This document shows, one piece after another, positions 20,194 through 31,086 of a stretch of DNA of 64,000 bases (the first letter of the stretch is position 1; every line of letters begins with the position of its first letter). The DNA lies in contig JAHWDD010000002.1 in the NCBI GenBank assembly GCA_023897205.1, positions 3,100,001 to 3,164,000 of the forward strand, given 5' to 3'. Source of the DNA: Exophiala sp. HKRS030 (Eukaryota; Ascomycota; Eurotiomycetes; Chaetothyriales; Herpotrichiellaceae). Made by a program: the position numbers and the translations under genes. The notes under the pieces were generated by a model that did not search any database, was not told the DNA's origin, and saw only the letters and a program-made list of their open reading frames with translations.

Positions 20194-22136
20194 ATGGAGA
20201 CATTCCACGGCAGATTCGAAAAATACAATGTCGCCCACAAACTACAGAAGCGCTCCCTTCTCGTCGCCATCAACGCTGTCGCCGGCTTGTCCATCTTCTT
20301 CTTTGGTTACGACCAAGGTGTGATGGGTGGCGTCAACACGACTCGTGATTATGCAGAGCTCATGGGTTTCGGGCACTGGGATGCAGAAGAAGGTCTCGTC
20401 AAGGTTGACAAGAGTCTTTTGCAAGGTGGCATTGTTGCTGTGTAAGTTGAAATGACCTATCTACATAGATCTCTACCGTGGAGAGTCGAGACAGAGATTG
20501 GACGATGTCTACTGGACTACTGGGTCCTTGAGTCTGGCTCGTTCCATATGTACCCTGTCTTCTCCCTACATGATAGCACTCTCTGTTTGCGGACCTTCAA
20601 AGACGACCTGTTGACCCTTTGGCTTTTCTGCTTAGATATTACCTTCCTGGAACCTTGTTCGGTGCTCTCATCGGCGGTTGGATAGGAGACAAGTTGGGTC
20701 GCATCACCACCATCGGCATAGCATGCGCCTGGGCCATTGTCGGCGCGACTCTCCAATGTTCCGCCCAGAGCGCCAACTGGATGTTCTGCGCCCGTGTCCT
20801 CAACGGAATCGGCACGGGGATTCTCAACGCCATCACTCCCGTCTGGGCCACGGAAACGGCAGCGTACACGTCTCGAGGACAGTTTGTGTCGATCGAATTC
20901 ACCCTCAACATCCTCGGTGTTGTCGTGGCTTACTGGATCGAATTCGGCACCTCCAAATACGGAGACGGAACTTCACCCTTCATCTGGCGCTTCCCCATCG
21001 CGTTCCAGATCGTCCCATTGATCGGTCTTTTGTGCGTCATCTGGTTCATGCCCGAGTCACCCCGGTGGTTGGTCAAAGTGGGACGCGAGAAGGAGGCACG
21101 GTACATCCTCAGCCGCCTCCGCGGCGACGAGGGTGAAGACCGCGAGCAGGCCGAGGCCGAGTTTCAAGACATCCGCAACGTCAGTGCCTTGGAGGTGGAA
21201 ACGTCCAAGCAAAACAGCTACTTCAGCATGCTCTTCGGCATCGGATCGGGGAAACTACACACGGCCCGCCGCGTCCAATTGGTCATTTGGTTGCAGATCT
21301 TGCAGGAATGGATCGGCATCGCGGGCATCACGATCTACGGACCCGAAATCTTCACCATAGCGGGCATCAAGGCGAAAGACCGGCTGTGGGTCAGTGGTCT
21401 CAACGACATCACCTACATGTTTGCGACGTTGATCTGTGTCTTTACGCTGGACCGCATCGGTCGTCGGTGGACCTTGTACTGGGGCGCCGTCGGCCAGGGG
21501 ATATGCTGTTTCGCCGCCGGAGGTCTCGCCCGAGCCACGATCAACGCCTCTTCCGAGAGCCACAAGACGTCCTTGGGTGCCGGGGCGACCTTCTTTGTGT
21601 TCCTGTACACGGCCATCTTTGGGGCCACGTGGCTGACGGTCCCTTGGCTTTACCCTGCCGAAATATTCCCCTTGCACGTTCGCGCGCGAGGCAACGCCTT
21701 TGGTGTGGTCGGTTGGTCGATTGGTAACGGCTGGTGCGTCCTCTTGCTCCCCACGATCTTTGCCCGCCTCAACGAAAAGACGCTCTACATCTTTGGTGGA
21801 GTCAACGTCCTCAGCATCATCGTCGTGTGGGCCCTGTACCCGGAGACGAACCAACGTACGCTCGAGGAGATGGATCTCGTGTTTGCCTGCGACAGCATAT
21901 GGACCTGGGAGGCCGAGAAGAACTTTGCAATCTTGAAAGAAGAAAACCCCGAATTGGTCCAGGCCGCGAAGAGGGGCAACAGCTTCGTCATCGACCCGGA
22001 GACCGGCAGGAGGACCAGCATGGCCAGCTCGGCTGCTGCTGCGAGAAGGGGGAGCTCGAGTCTCGCCGTGAGGAGGCCGAGTGGACCTGCGAAGCCTGGC
22101 AGTGTCGTGGAGAAGGACGTCGTGGAGCAGAAGTAG
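20194..22136 (+). CDS. MFS sugar transporter family permease
   Basis: Two exons (20194-20441 and 20636-22136) give 582 residues; the 194-nt intron is long for this window. Sugar_tr signatures are present in order: GYDQGVMGGV in helix 1, GDKLGRITTIG after helix 2, PESPRWLVKVGREKEAR before the central loop, LDRIGRRWTLYWG, and PAEIFPLHVRARGNAFG with PETNQRTLEEMD at the end. Twelve helices are expected, at the plasma membrane. Family members import hexoses, disaccharides, quinate or related polyols by proton symport or facilitated diffusion. The C-terminal 60 residues are hydrophilic and Ala/Arg/Ser rich. Third positions are GC-rich, giving a 353-codon antisense frame that is not a gene. It may supply the adjacent catabolic genes or be unrelated. 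Confidence 0.93.
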
Positions 22137-22679
22137 TAGGCCTTTTGAGAAGGAGGCGTCTCCCCCTCCTCGCCGATCAAATGTATTCCTGGTTGTAAGC
22201 TTTGCCCGTCGAGGAACACCATTTCCACCAAAGATCGAGTACTTGGGGTAGCTATGAGGTGTCTGGAAAAAACAAATCCAAAATCTACTTCTCGACACAG
22301 ATGATGGCCACTCCAAGTCTGATACCTATAGGCCTAAAGACACGTCCCGAAATACATTGCCATGGCCATCGAGTATTGAAATCGACGGATTCCAAGATCT
22401 CAATCCTATCAACATGTTTCTTTCCCACACGACAGCCTCCTGAGGAAACGGGTTGAAGATATTGTTTAGACTATGACGGGAAGCTTATGGTGAAAGGATA
22501 TAGATAACGATGAGTAAGGTACAGGAGGTCGGTGAACAGAAAGACACGTACAGTACATAGCACGAGCCTACCGTGTAAGACACATTGGAGAAGAGATTGC
22601 AAATTGATTGAACTACAACCTATGAAAAGCACTTTTGACTATCTCAATCTTGGTCTTGACCTCGACCTCTCACCTCACC
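22137..22679. other. Convergent intergenic region
   Basis: 543 bases between the 3' ends of the transporter and helicase genes. No repeat or gene is seen. Confidence 0.4.
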
Positions 22680-25600
22680 TCACTTCTTGCCAATTTGTCT
22701 CATCGCCAACAAAAACTTGTCCTCGTTGGACACCTCCTTCTCTGCGACCTTAGCAAGACTACTACTAGTAGTAGCCTGCGAGGTTCTTGCTCGCATTGCC
22801 TCCAGGAACCGATCCTCAAAGAGATGCTTGGACGTCTCTTGGTAAATCTCCTTGTCCGTCATGCTCATGGTTCCGCATTCAGGACAGAAACCCTCTGGGA
22901 ACGTCCTTGCCGAATAGACGTGTCCCTTGTCGCAAACCTCGGGCGAGCCAACCTCATAGTGGCCCCACCGCTTCTCGATGTCTCTCATGCCTCGATTCTT
23001 GATCTTGGGGACGTTGAGTGTGTCTGCCATGAACTCTGAACGCTCAAGTGCCTGCATGAAGTCGGTGGCAGTCTCCAGCAAAAGCTTGTGCGTGTTGGGG
23101 TAATGCTCGCAGATGTCCATGACTTTCTTCAGCTTGTCTTTGACAGTGGCAGCATCGTCGATCAAGGCCGCCGCATCACCAACTTTGATTGAAGTACCCA
23201 GCACTCTCATTTTGCCTCTTGTGGCGACGGCGAAGAGACCAAACTGGATTTGGTGCAGGCGCAGCTCAACGTCGATCAAAGGGCTCAATGTAATGCGGTC
23301 ATTCTTCAGCATTTCCTCACAGCAGTTGGCACACGCCACTGACTCTCTGTACGCATACTCCAGCATGGTCATTCCTTGTCTCTGAACGCCATAAGACGGA
23401 TCGCGGAGGTCGAGGAGATACCCGGCCATCTGCAAGGAGTCTGCGATGCGAATTCCAATGATTCGATATTCCAAAACGTCGAAACGGAATCGGAATGGCA
23501 GTTCATATGTCTTTGCAACGTTTGGAAATGATTCGCTGACTTTGGATATCTGAGACTGAATATGGTCGATGACCTCGTTACGCACCTTGACGATCTCTTT
23601 TTGGAGGTCGAGAGCATCACGATCCCGACGAAGAATGAGGTCAGTATTTGCTCTCGTGGCCATTGGATTTGGCCTAATATTCTCAACACTTTGGCCAAAA
23701 TTGTCGACGAGTCCTATTTCAACGGCGTCAACCTTGGTAGCAAACTTTTGTAGAATGCGACCCATTTTCGACACAAGCCGATCAAGGGTGTCTTCGAAGT
23801 TGACAAGTTTTGCAATGCTCTCATATCGGTGTGTTTTGGCACAAGGCTTGCCACACTGGCATACTGGCAGTCGAAGGTCGGCAGAAATTACATTGGAATT
23901 GACCGATAAGATTGTGCCATTGGGTGTAAGCTCATAGACCGAGTGGAGGTTGATGCTATCCAGCTCAAAGACGTCGACTAGATGACCACAGTCGGGAAGG
24001 TAGAGCATTGGGTTGTATGGAATAAAACCAGCAACACAGGTTGGGCACAGGCTTGCTGGAAGACAGACTTCGCCATGCAGAGAAGGACAAGGGTGGCCGC
24101 ACTCCAAGACTATAAATCAGTTAGTGGCAGTATTCACAGAAGCCGTTCGGGGCGAAGGGCTCACCTTTAGGACATGGTACACAGCAGGGGAGAGTTGTGC
24201 TGGGTAGGCAACACAATACGTTTGCCGAGTTCTCGTGCTCACATCTAGGCTTGGATAGTTTGATACAGGGCTCACATGTATCGGAACAACGACCTGGACA
24301 TGGACCATGTTCGCAAGAATCTGCACATGGCTCCGAACAAGAATTCGGACAAGGTGATCCGTGGTGACAGTCCAGTTTGCAAACATGACCACAAAGTTTC
24401 TGTTGTCCACATCTGAAAGGGCAGATTTTGTGGCTCTGATTCTGCTGACAAGTGCCGCATTGAGCGGTGCACGGATGACCGCAAGACAAGATCGATGGGC
24501 ATTGAGCTGAGCAGAAGTCTTTCTGCGTGGAGTCGTCACCACATATGACCGTTAGAGAATGGCCACAGTCTAGTAGCTTTTGTGAGACCACGACCTTGCA
24601 CTTTGAAACCTGCCCAGAGCAAAGAGATGTGCCCTGGTGTCCACATGGCAGGATGAAGTCCCCTCTAGATGAGTCACAACTTCCACAATCTTGATAACAT
24701 AGTTTTTGACAAGGATGGCCACATGGGAAGACTTCCTGACATGCCTCTTGGCAGGCAATACGATCGTGGAGGCGCGGCGGGTGGCACATCTGTTGGCAAT
24801 CATGACCACACTCCAAGCGTTGACCGCAGACGGCAGCGCAGATGGGAACCATCTGGAAGTCGGAGGGCTGTTGTACAGCGTGGCAGTGCTCTGGGTGCGT
24901 ACTGCAGCAAGTCAACAGTGAAGCACCAATGTTTCCATCAAAAGCAGAAATGACCTGTCTCCACATTGGTACTTTTGACAAGGTTTGCGTGTCTCCAATG
25001 ATGTAAAAGCCCTCTCGTGCTCTGCTACACGCAACATTGATACGATTGATACTCTTGAGAAAGCCCGCGCTGCCTCCGCTCCGAACCGTACTTAGAACGA
25101 CAATTTTCGCTTCTTCACCTTGAAAGTTGTCGACTGTGGCGATTCTTAACATGTCAGCCATGGGAACTTCGTCTTTGGCTAATCTGCCTTCTGGGACCAA
25201 GCCTAATACTTCTTCGTCGATGAGCAGCTGACGATCTTTTTCGCTGAGCCAGATGTTACATGTGGTGGATAGTTGTTCGTTAAGCTTAGAAAGCTGACCG
25301 GCGTAAGGAGTCAGAACGGCAATGTCGCCCTGGTCATAAGCACCTCCGCGAAGGAGGTAAGTGACAAGTCCAACCACCATCTCAACTTCGTAGAGATTGA
25401 CATGAGACTTCAGATCGTCTGCTTCCAGCTCAGGAATGCGATGATCCCACCAATACATTCTGTGCACAAGTCCAACCGTGGGAGGATTGTCCAATGTGGA
25501 TTTGTGATCTCTCAGATAGGGGTAAAAGATGCGTGCTATGTTGGCAATGGTCGGATGCATGCGACGCTGAATGTTTAGATGAGTTGATGCGACTGCCGAA

Positions 25601-27925
25601 GAGGACGGGTCTTTCGGTAGCATCAGACGTTCCAGGAGTGATTCATCTAGTCGGTAATCCATGCCAATTTGTGTTTCCAACGTAAGCATCTGCTGGTCCG
25701 TCTCAGGCCGCAGTTGTAATGGATCGCCAATCATTATCGCATGTTGAACTGTCGGGAGCAGTGAGCATAGTGTATGTGCTTCCATAACCTCTGCCGCTTC
25801 TTCGCAAAGAGTTATTTCAATCCCAACAGAGGCCAGCTGTTTCCATCGCGCCGCGCATCCTGTGGTCGTCATTCCAATGACATTGGAATCGCCCATGATC
25901 TTGATATCTCTCTGATGGCTCAAGTCGTTGGCAGCAGAGACCAGGTCTTTATATTCAAAGTGCAGACCAGTCAGCTTAGCAGCAAACCTCTCAGTGTCGA
26001 CCTCAGCCTCCCATTGGCGTAGAAGGGCCTGACGTTCGGGATATGGTAAATTCCAAAGGCTTCTGTCACCAGCTTCTTCGCTCTGCTGTTTGGTAAAGTA
26101 GGAAATGTCTTGCAGAATGGCATCGACATCTTTGGCGGAGCTACGGTCACGTTCTCGTAGAACTTCGTTGAGTCTCGTGGCAAGCTCGAAGTGTAGGTCC
26201 CGAATACTCTCTAAATCTCCGCCTCCATACCAATGCTCGAAGGCGAACGCCTTTGCGTAGACAGATGGAGCATTAGTGGAGAGTTGTCCGTGGAAATGAG
26301 GGTATTTTTCAAACAAAATGTCTTCAACATATTGCCATGGCACCTTTCCAGTGTGGTGTTTCGATGAGATGGCTTGATGAATGTCAGTACAGCATTCATA
26401 CAGCTTGGGGGATCTTACCTTTGCACATGATATCTACCTCTGCAAATGTTTCCTTCCTCCGTGAGCTGATGATGCTCCTCTCTGGTGGAGCTTTGCGAGG
26501 TCGAGATTTCTTTCTCATAGTCTGGAGATTAATGGCCTCAGTCCATTTCTCTTTGCTGCCTCCACCGACACGAAGCAACCCCGTAACTTGTGCATCACGT
26601 AAATCCTGGAGGAAATTGTCGAGTGCATGATTTGTCAGACACACTAACAGAATGGGCTTTTGTGTTGGCCGCGATGATAACAAAGCCTTTGTCAACTGGA
26701 CACCGAGAAATGTCTTGCCACAGCCCGGTGGGCCCTGCGTGAGCGCAAGTTCGCTGATCAGACCATCTCTGAAGGCCATAGCTTGTCCTTCATCAAGAGA
26801 CGTCTCACGCCTCAAAATATCGATTGTTGACGGTCGCAACAGTTCTTGAACCGACATGGACTTGGTCCGGTTTGTCGATGACAGCACAGAGCTGAGATCA
26901 TATCGGAACTCCTCTTTCTGTGCATAAGCCGGAGGTGGGCAAGTCACGGTCGGAATTCCGCCACCAGGGACATTGCGTCTGGCCATTGATATGGCATCTT
27001 GTGGGCTGACCTTAGGCGCAATGTAATTTTGAAATGCGAAGTCAGTCTCCCCCATCTCTTGTAGTCTTTTTAGACAGTTGTAGAAGCCAGCAAAAAGCAC
27101 CTTTGGAAATTCAACAAGAGCCGTGTCGGTGTCGGAGCAGAGTCCAAGGACATGACGGCTCAATTGTAAAACATCTTCGCGAGTAGAAGTAGGTAAGAAC
27201 GACATCTGCACTGCTGCTCTTTCGCCACCACCGCCAGACATATCCATGGAGTATGTAGATTGAGAAAGGCTGACCTCAAGGAAGAAGACCGAAAGTTCAT
27301 TGGTAATGCGATCAAGCTGAAGCAGGGCAACAAGCATGCCTTCTTGGAAGCGGCCGGAGCCATACATCCTACGGCCTCTCATGAATGATGGACAATGGTA
27401 GCTTGCACGGACAAGTATTCCCTTGCTCTCATGTGCAAGAAGTTCTTCAAATTTAATATCGTGATACAGAAAGAATCTGTGGCCTGCTAGTGTCTCATGA
27501 AGGATTCGTTCATAGGAGATTGGCTGAGGCCTGCCATATGGGTCGACTTGTAAGAACACTTGCTGAGCTGCAGTGTAGCAGATATCTCGGATGTGCTCTA
27601 TGCTGTCACAGCGCATCTGGCGGAAGAGGGAATCGAGATGTCGCTTAGGCCCATTTGGCAGATGGTGTGCATGACGAAGATCTTTCTTCGGCATGTATAC
27701 AGCGCTGTCAACTGCAAGGATCTCGTCAGGGGTCGGGAGTATTTGTATCTCGCGGTAGTCTGCCTTGTCATTATCGTGACGCAGGCTGGACGCGGCGGAG
27801 CCATTGTAGCGCTGGTTTGTGAATCTGAGAGGAGGGCGAGGCTCGGCGCGCAGGGTATGGATATGATGATTGGATGGCTCTTGACCCCAGGCATGGAAAG
27901 GACGATGAGCGCTGATGGTCGCCAT
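22680..27925 (-). CDS. NFX1-type zinc-finger SF1 RNA helicase (ZNFX1/Hrr1/SAD-3 family)
   Basis: Three exons (27925-26419, 26372-24165, 24109-22680) give 1714 residues. The helicase core has Walker A GPPGCGKT near residue 397, the Walker B-like CEEAAEV near 693, and late motifs VDNFQGEEA and INRINVACSRAR of UPF1-like SF1 enzymes. From about residue 1020 there is a run of NFX1-type zinc fingers (repeats such as ECGHDC, PCGHPC, LCGHVC, ECGHPC). The C-terminal region ends with RWGHYEVGSPEVCDKGHVYSA and a CPECG cluster. This architecture matches human ZNFX1, S. pombe Hrr1 (RNA-directed RNA polymerase complex, heterochromatin) and N. crassa SAD-3 (meiotic silencing by unpaired DNA). A role in small-RNA silencing at nuclear or perinuclear sites is inferred from that homology. 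Confidence 0.92.
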
Positions 27926-28678
27926 GCTGAACCAAGCTCATTGATCCAAATGCATATGGTGTGGTAAGATAGAATATGTGTACCATGAACTTCATCGATC
28001 TTTCTTCTGTGTGAATGAGTCGCGACACATTTGGGCATGCGCCTTGGCGAAAAGTGACTGCGACTGGTAGAATTGTAGCCAAACACACACTGAAGAGACT
28101 TAGGATGCCACTTTGGCCGTGTACTAGATGAGAATGAATAGTTGCATTGTTGCACCCTTTGAGCTACTCGTTGTAGGACATCTTTCGTTCGTTGTTCATC
28201 GGCAAAGCGTTATGCTTGGCCCGTGACCACCATGCTTTCTATAACCACAATGGACTCGGATGCTGAGAGCCTGTTCCAAAAACACCAAATCTACCCATCC
28301 TCCTCTCATTTCAACATCTTTTGCACACTCCCTTTGACTCACCACCGACGAGAACATCGATTCAGTCTTAAAGACATCCTCCTCCATCGACCTTGTCAAG
28401 ACCTTCTTTGTATACTTACAGCTTTACATTTGCGAATGAATCCTTGGATATGAAATGATAGAGAGCCTGATGACGAGACTGGGATAAAGGGCCTGTCCAT
28501 GGAGGCACACGACCAATCGACAAGTGTTTCGGACAGATGGGTTGGGAACATTCTGTCAAGTTGACAATGAATGGGTCTGACAAGAAAGAGGGCACCCAGT
28601 CTCGACCAGAGTGCGTCGCGTGTTCTTCGGAACTATCGATAAACAAAAGCCGACGGAGTGGATGACTTCTTCTGCGCA
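27926..28678. other. Intergenic region upstream of the helicase gene
   Basis: 753 bases between two minus-strand genes: helicase promoter and 5'-UTR plus the 3' end of the PHD gene. Short open frames on both strands have no domain. Confidence 0.4.
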
Positions 28679-30490
28679 TCAGTGGCGATTCGTAGCATTT
28701 CCACTTCCACTGTATTCATTCCCTGGCATGCCTCGGACCCAGTGGCTGAATGTTCTGCTATCTTTACCTTCCAACAACATATGCAAATCCTCTTTCTCGG
28801 GAGGCAATCGAATTCCGTGGCCTGGTTTGGGGTACAAGGCCGCATGCTCGTCGTAGTAACCATCATAACCTTCGTCAACGGCATCGCCGCCATCCACCTC
28901 ACGCGAGGTTGGCAAGTTGGTCACCGGCGTGACATATGTAGATGTAAATTGAGCCTGAGGAACAATTGCTGGCTGAGCTGGTGTCACAAGGGTTTGGAAG
29001 ATAGGCAAGTCAGGGGCGAGATCTGATGCGTGCATGAGAAGTGAAACCAAGTTCTCTTTCGACAATGTGTGCAGATAGGCCAGCTTCTGATCTGCTTTTA
29101 AGAATCGTCCACCAAGTCGAGTGCCTGCATATACCGGTGTCGCTGGAACAACAGAAGGAGCGGGCACAGCTTTCACTTTGTTGTTAGTTTTCTTCGCCTT
29201 TTTGCCATGTAGAATTCGGTCGCATTCAGTGCAATACCATTCAGCTTTAGCGTCCGAGACCGTCTGTTTAGATATTTGAGGATCATGGCATCTTTGATGC
29301 CAACATTTATTGCATGCATCACAAAACACAATAACGTTGCCTGGTGGGCCATGCCCTCGTGAGCAATGCTCACACAAGGCAAACTGTTCACGGCCTCGAT
29401 ATATTCTCCTTTTGATCTTGGGGTGGGTTTTGGCGGACGACGATGGAGTGGCAACATTATTGGAACCAGCTCGCGACGGCTTGGTCGGACTCGCGCTAGT
29501 GGTATTTTCATTCGTCAAGTTCACAGGTTTCTGCGTCTGACGTCCTGATCTTGTGTGTCCAGTCGGTTTGTACTCTTCCGAAGACTCTCGAGATTGGGTT
29601 GTAACTGATTCCGCCGTGGTTGACCTTGCGCTCAGTGTGTTTCCATCAACACTCTTACGCTTCTTGCTCGGGTGTTTCAAAGCATCATTGGAGGTATCTG
29701 CTGCAGTCAAAGGTGAACCATTATTCGCAGATTGGTCTTTTGTGTTTCGTGGGCCCCGTTTGACGCCCGGCCGGCCCCTCCCTAAACCTTTGCCGGACAC
29801 AACAGAGCCATCGCATAGAACGTATTGCTTGCGCTTGCGAGTAGCTGGGTCATTGGAAACGTCTTCTGAGACATTAGAAGTGCTAGACTCATCAACGGAC
29901 ATCATCGAGTGATCCGTGTTTTTCGCTATGGAGCCATGGGTATGTCCTGAGGAAGGTAGCGTACTGGATGGAAACGTCACAAATGAGCCTCTCGAATAGC
30001 GGAAGTCAGGGTCGCTGTCGGTCTGCAATTCGTCCTTATCGAGCTTGTAAACCGCTTGAGCATTGGTATTGATATTAGCTGTGACTTCCCTAGCCAAATT
30101 CCCTCCACCTATGGCAGGGGGGACCTCATGACCGTGGGGCAAGAGGTCGGGGAAAGATCCTTTGCGAGGCAAACTAGCACCAGGCTGATAGGTGACAGAA
30201 CGGGAAACACCGGATGAAGTCTGGCTGGGCGCTGTGACGATTATGGTGTTTTCAGGAGTAGCCTCGTCGCTCGAGCCACTGAATATCAATGCCGATGGGG
30301 GAGTGGTGGGTTGGGAAATTCCAGATACTGGCTGGTCAGGCTTATTGCCCAATACATTGGCAACATCTATCTTGACACTCGATCTGAATGTCGGCTGTTC
30401 TGGAGGGGTAGCCATGGCAGGTTCTAATGTTCGAAGCTCAAGGTGTGTCGCAGCAAGGATGGTGGGCGCAAGGGATGAGGTGCCAGTCAA
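28679..30490 (-). CDS. PHD-finger protein
   Basis: A single 603-codon frame. The first 330 residues are Ser/Thr/Pro-rich with basic patches (TRKRKQ, KKRKS) and look disordered and nuclear. A C4HC3 PHD finger starts at FALCEHCSRGHGP and runs through CDACNKCWHQRCH to WYCTECDRIL (roughly 360-425). It is followed by a conserved-looking tail GHGIRLPPEKEDLHMLLEGKD. PHD fingers read histone H3 N-terminal tails, methylated or not at Lys4. Which complex this protein joins is not evident. An internal Met (MATPPEQPTF) is an alternative start. It is divergent from the copper ATPase gene. Confidence 0.85.
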   Translation of the reverse strand: MTGTSSLAPTILAATHLELRTLEPAMATPPEQPTFRSSVKIDVANVLGNKPDQPVSGISQPTTPPSALIFSGSSDEATPENTIIVTAPSQTSSGVSRSVTYQPGASLPRKGSFPDLLPHGHEVPPAIGGGNLAREVTANINTNAQAVYKLDKDELQTDSDPDFRYSRGSFVTFPSSTLPSSGHTHGSIAKNTDHSMMSVDESSTSNVSEDVSNDPATRKRKQYVLCDGSVVSGKGLGRGRPGVKRGPRNTKDQSANNGSPLTAADTSNDALKHPSKKRKSVDGNTLSARSTTAESVTTQSRESSEEYKPTGHTRSGRQTQKPVNLTNENTTSASPTKPSRAGSNNVATPSSSAKTHPKIKRRIYRGREQFALCEHCSRGHGPPGNVIVFCDACNKCWHQRCHDPQISKQTVSDAKAEWYCTECDRILHGKKAKKTNNKVKAVPAPSVVPATPVYAGTRLGGRFLKADQKLAYLHTLSKENLVSLLMHASDLAPDLPIFQTLVTPAQPAIVPQAQFTSTYVTPVTNLPTSREVDGGDAVDEGYDGYYDEHAALYPKPGHGIRLPPEKEDLHMLLEGKDSRTFSHWVRGMPGNEYSGSGNATNRH

Positions 30491-31086
30491 GCGCCCTCTA
30501 TATATCAGACCGCCAATTTCTGAGACTGTTCAGGGAGGTTCTGAGGTGAAGCTAGGCGTAAAAAGCCGATAATCACTGGTATCTGAGGGCCTCCTTCATG
30601 CACAACGGTCGACGTTTCATGGGAGTTCGAAAATTGAGAGGACCCGTCTTGCCGGATTGAGGGGGATTGGACCCTGCACGTGATTTAGGTTGGCTTATGT
30701 AATGCAATATTCGGCCATGCCTAATTTAGGTCTGGTGAGGCCATAGTGCGACTAGAGCCTCTGATCTTTCTTTCGTGTTGTCACTACGCACAAAACGCGC
30801 ATCACCCACAGCGTCAATCAACAAATCGATATCCTTCTCTCCGCCTTGCTAATAGATCCTAGCATGTCCTCTCTATCTAGCACATTACGCACAAAATGCG
30901 CACCCCTTTGGTTTAGAAATATCGACATGATTGATCAAGAGTCCCTTCCTTGTTTCTCTTCTTGCATTTCTATCTTCTCTCCCAATCCAACATCTACAGT
31001 GCTTTCCTTCTCAAGTTTAATAATAAAGCCCCTGTTACTGCACTTTGAACTATACTTACAATCGAAGGAGCATCGTTATCCAGGCC
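30491..31086. other. Divergent promoter region, PHD protein / copper ATPase
   Basis: 596 bases. The short repeat ACGCACAAAA(C/T)GCGCA occurs at about 30785-30800 and 30887-30902. The part before the ATPase start is CT-rich, as is common for fungal core promoters. Confidence 0.45.

Noticed and set aside
21255..22316. 353-codon minus-strand open frame
   Set aside because: It lies antisense to the sugar transporter and results from its GC-rich third positions; composition is Arg/Gly/Pro/Asp with no domain.
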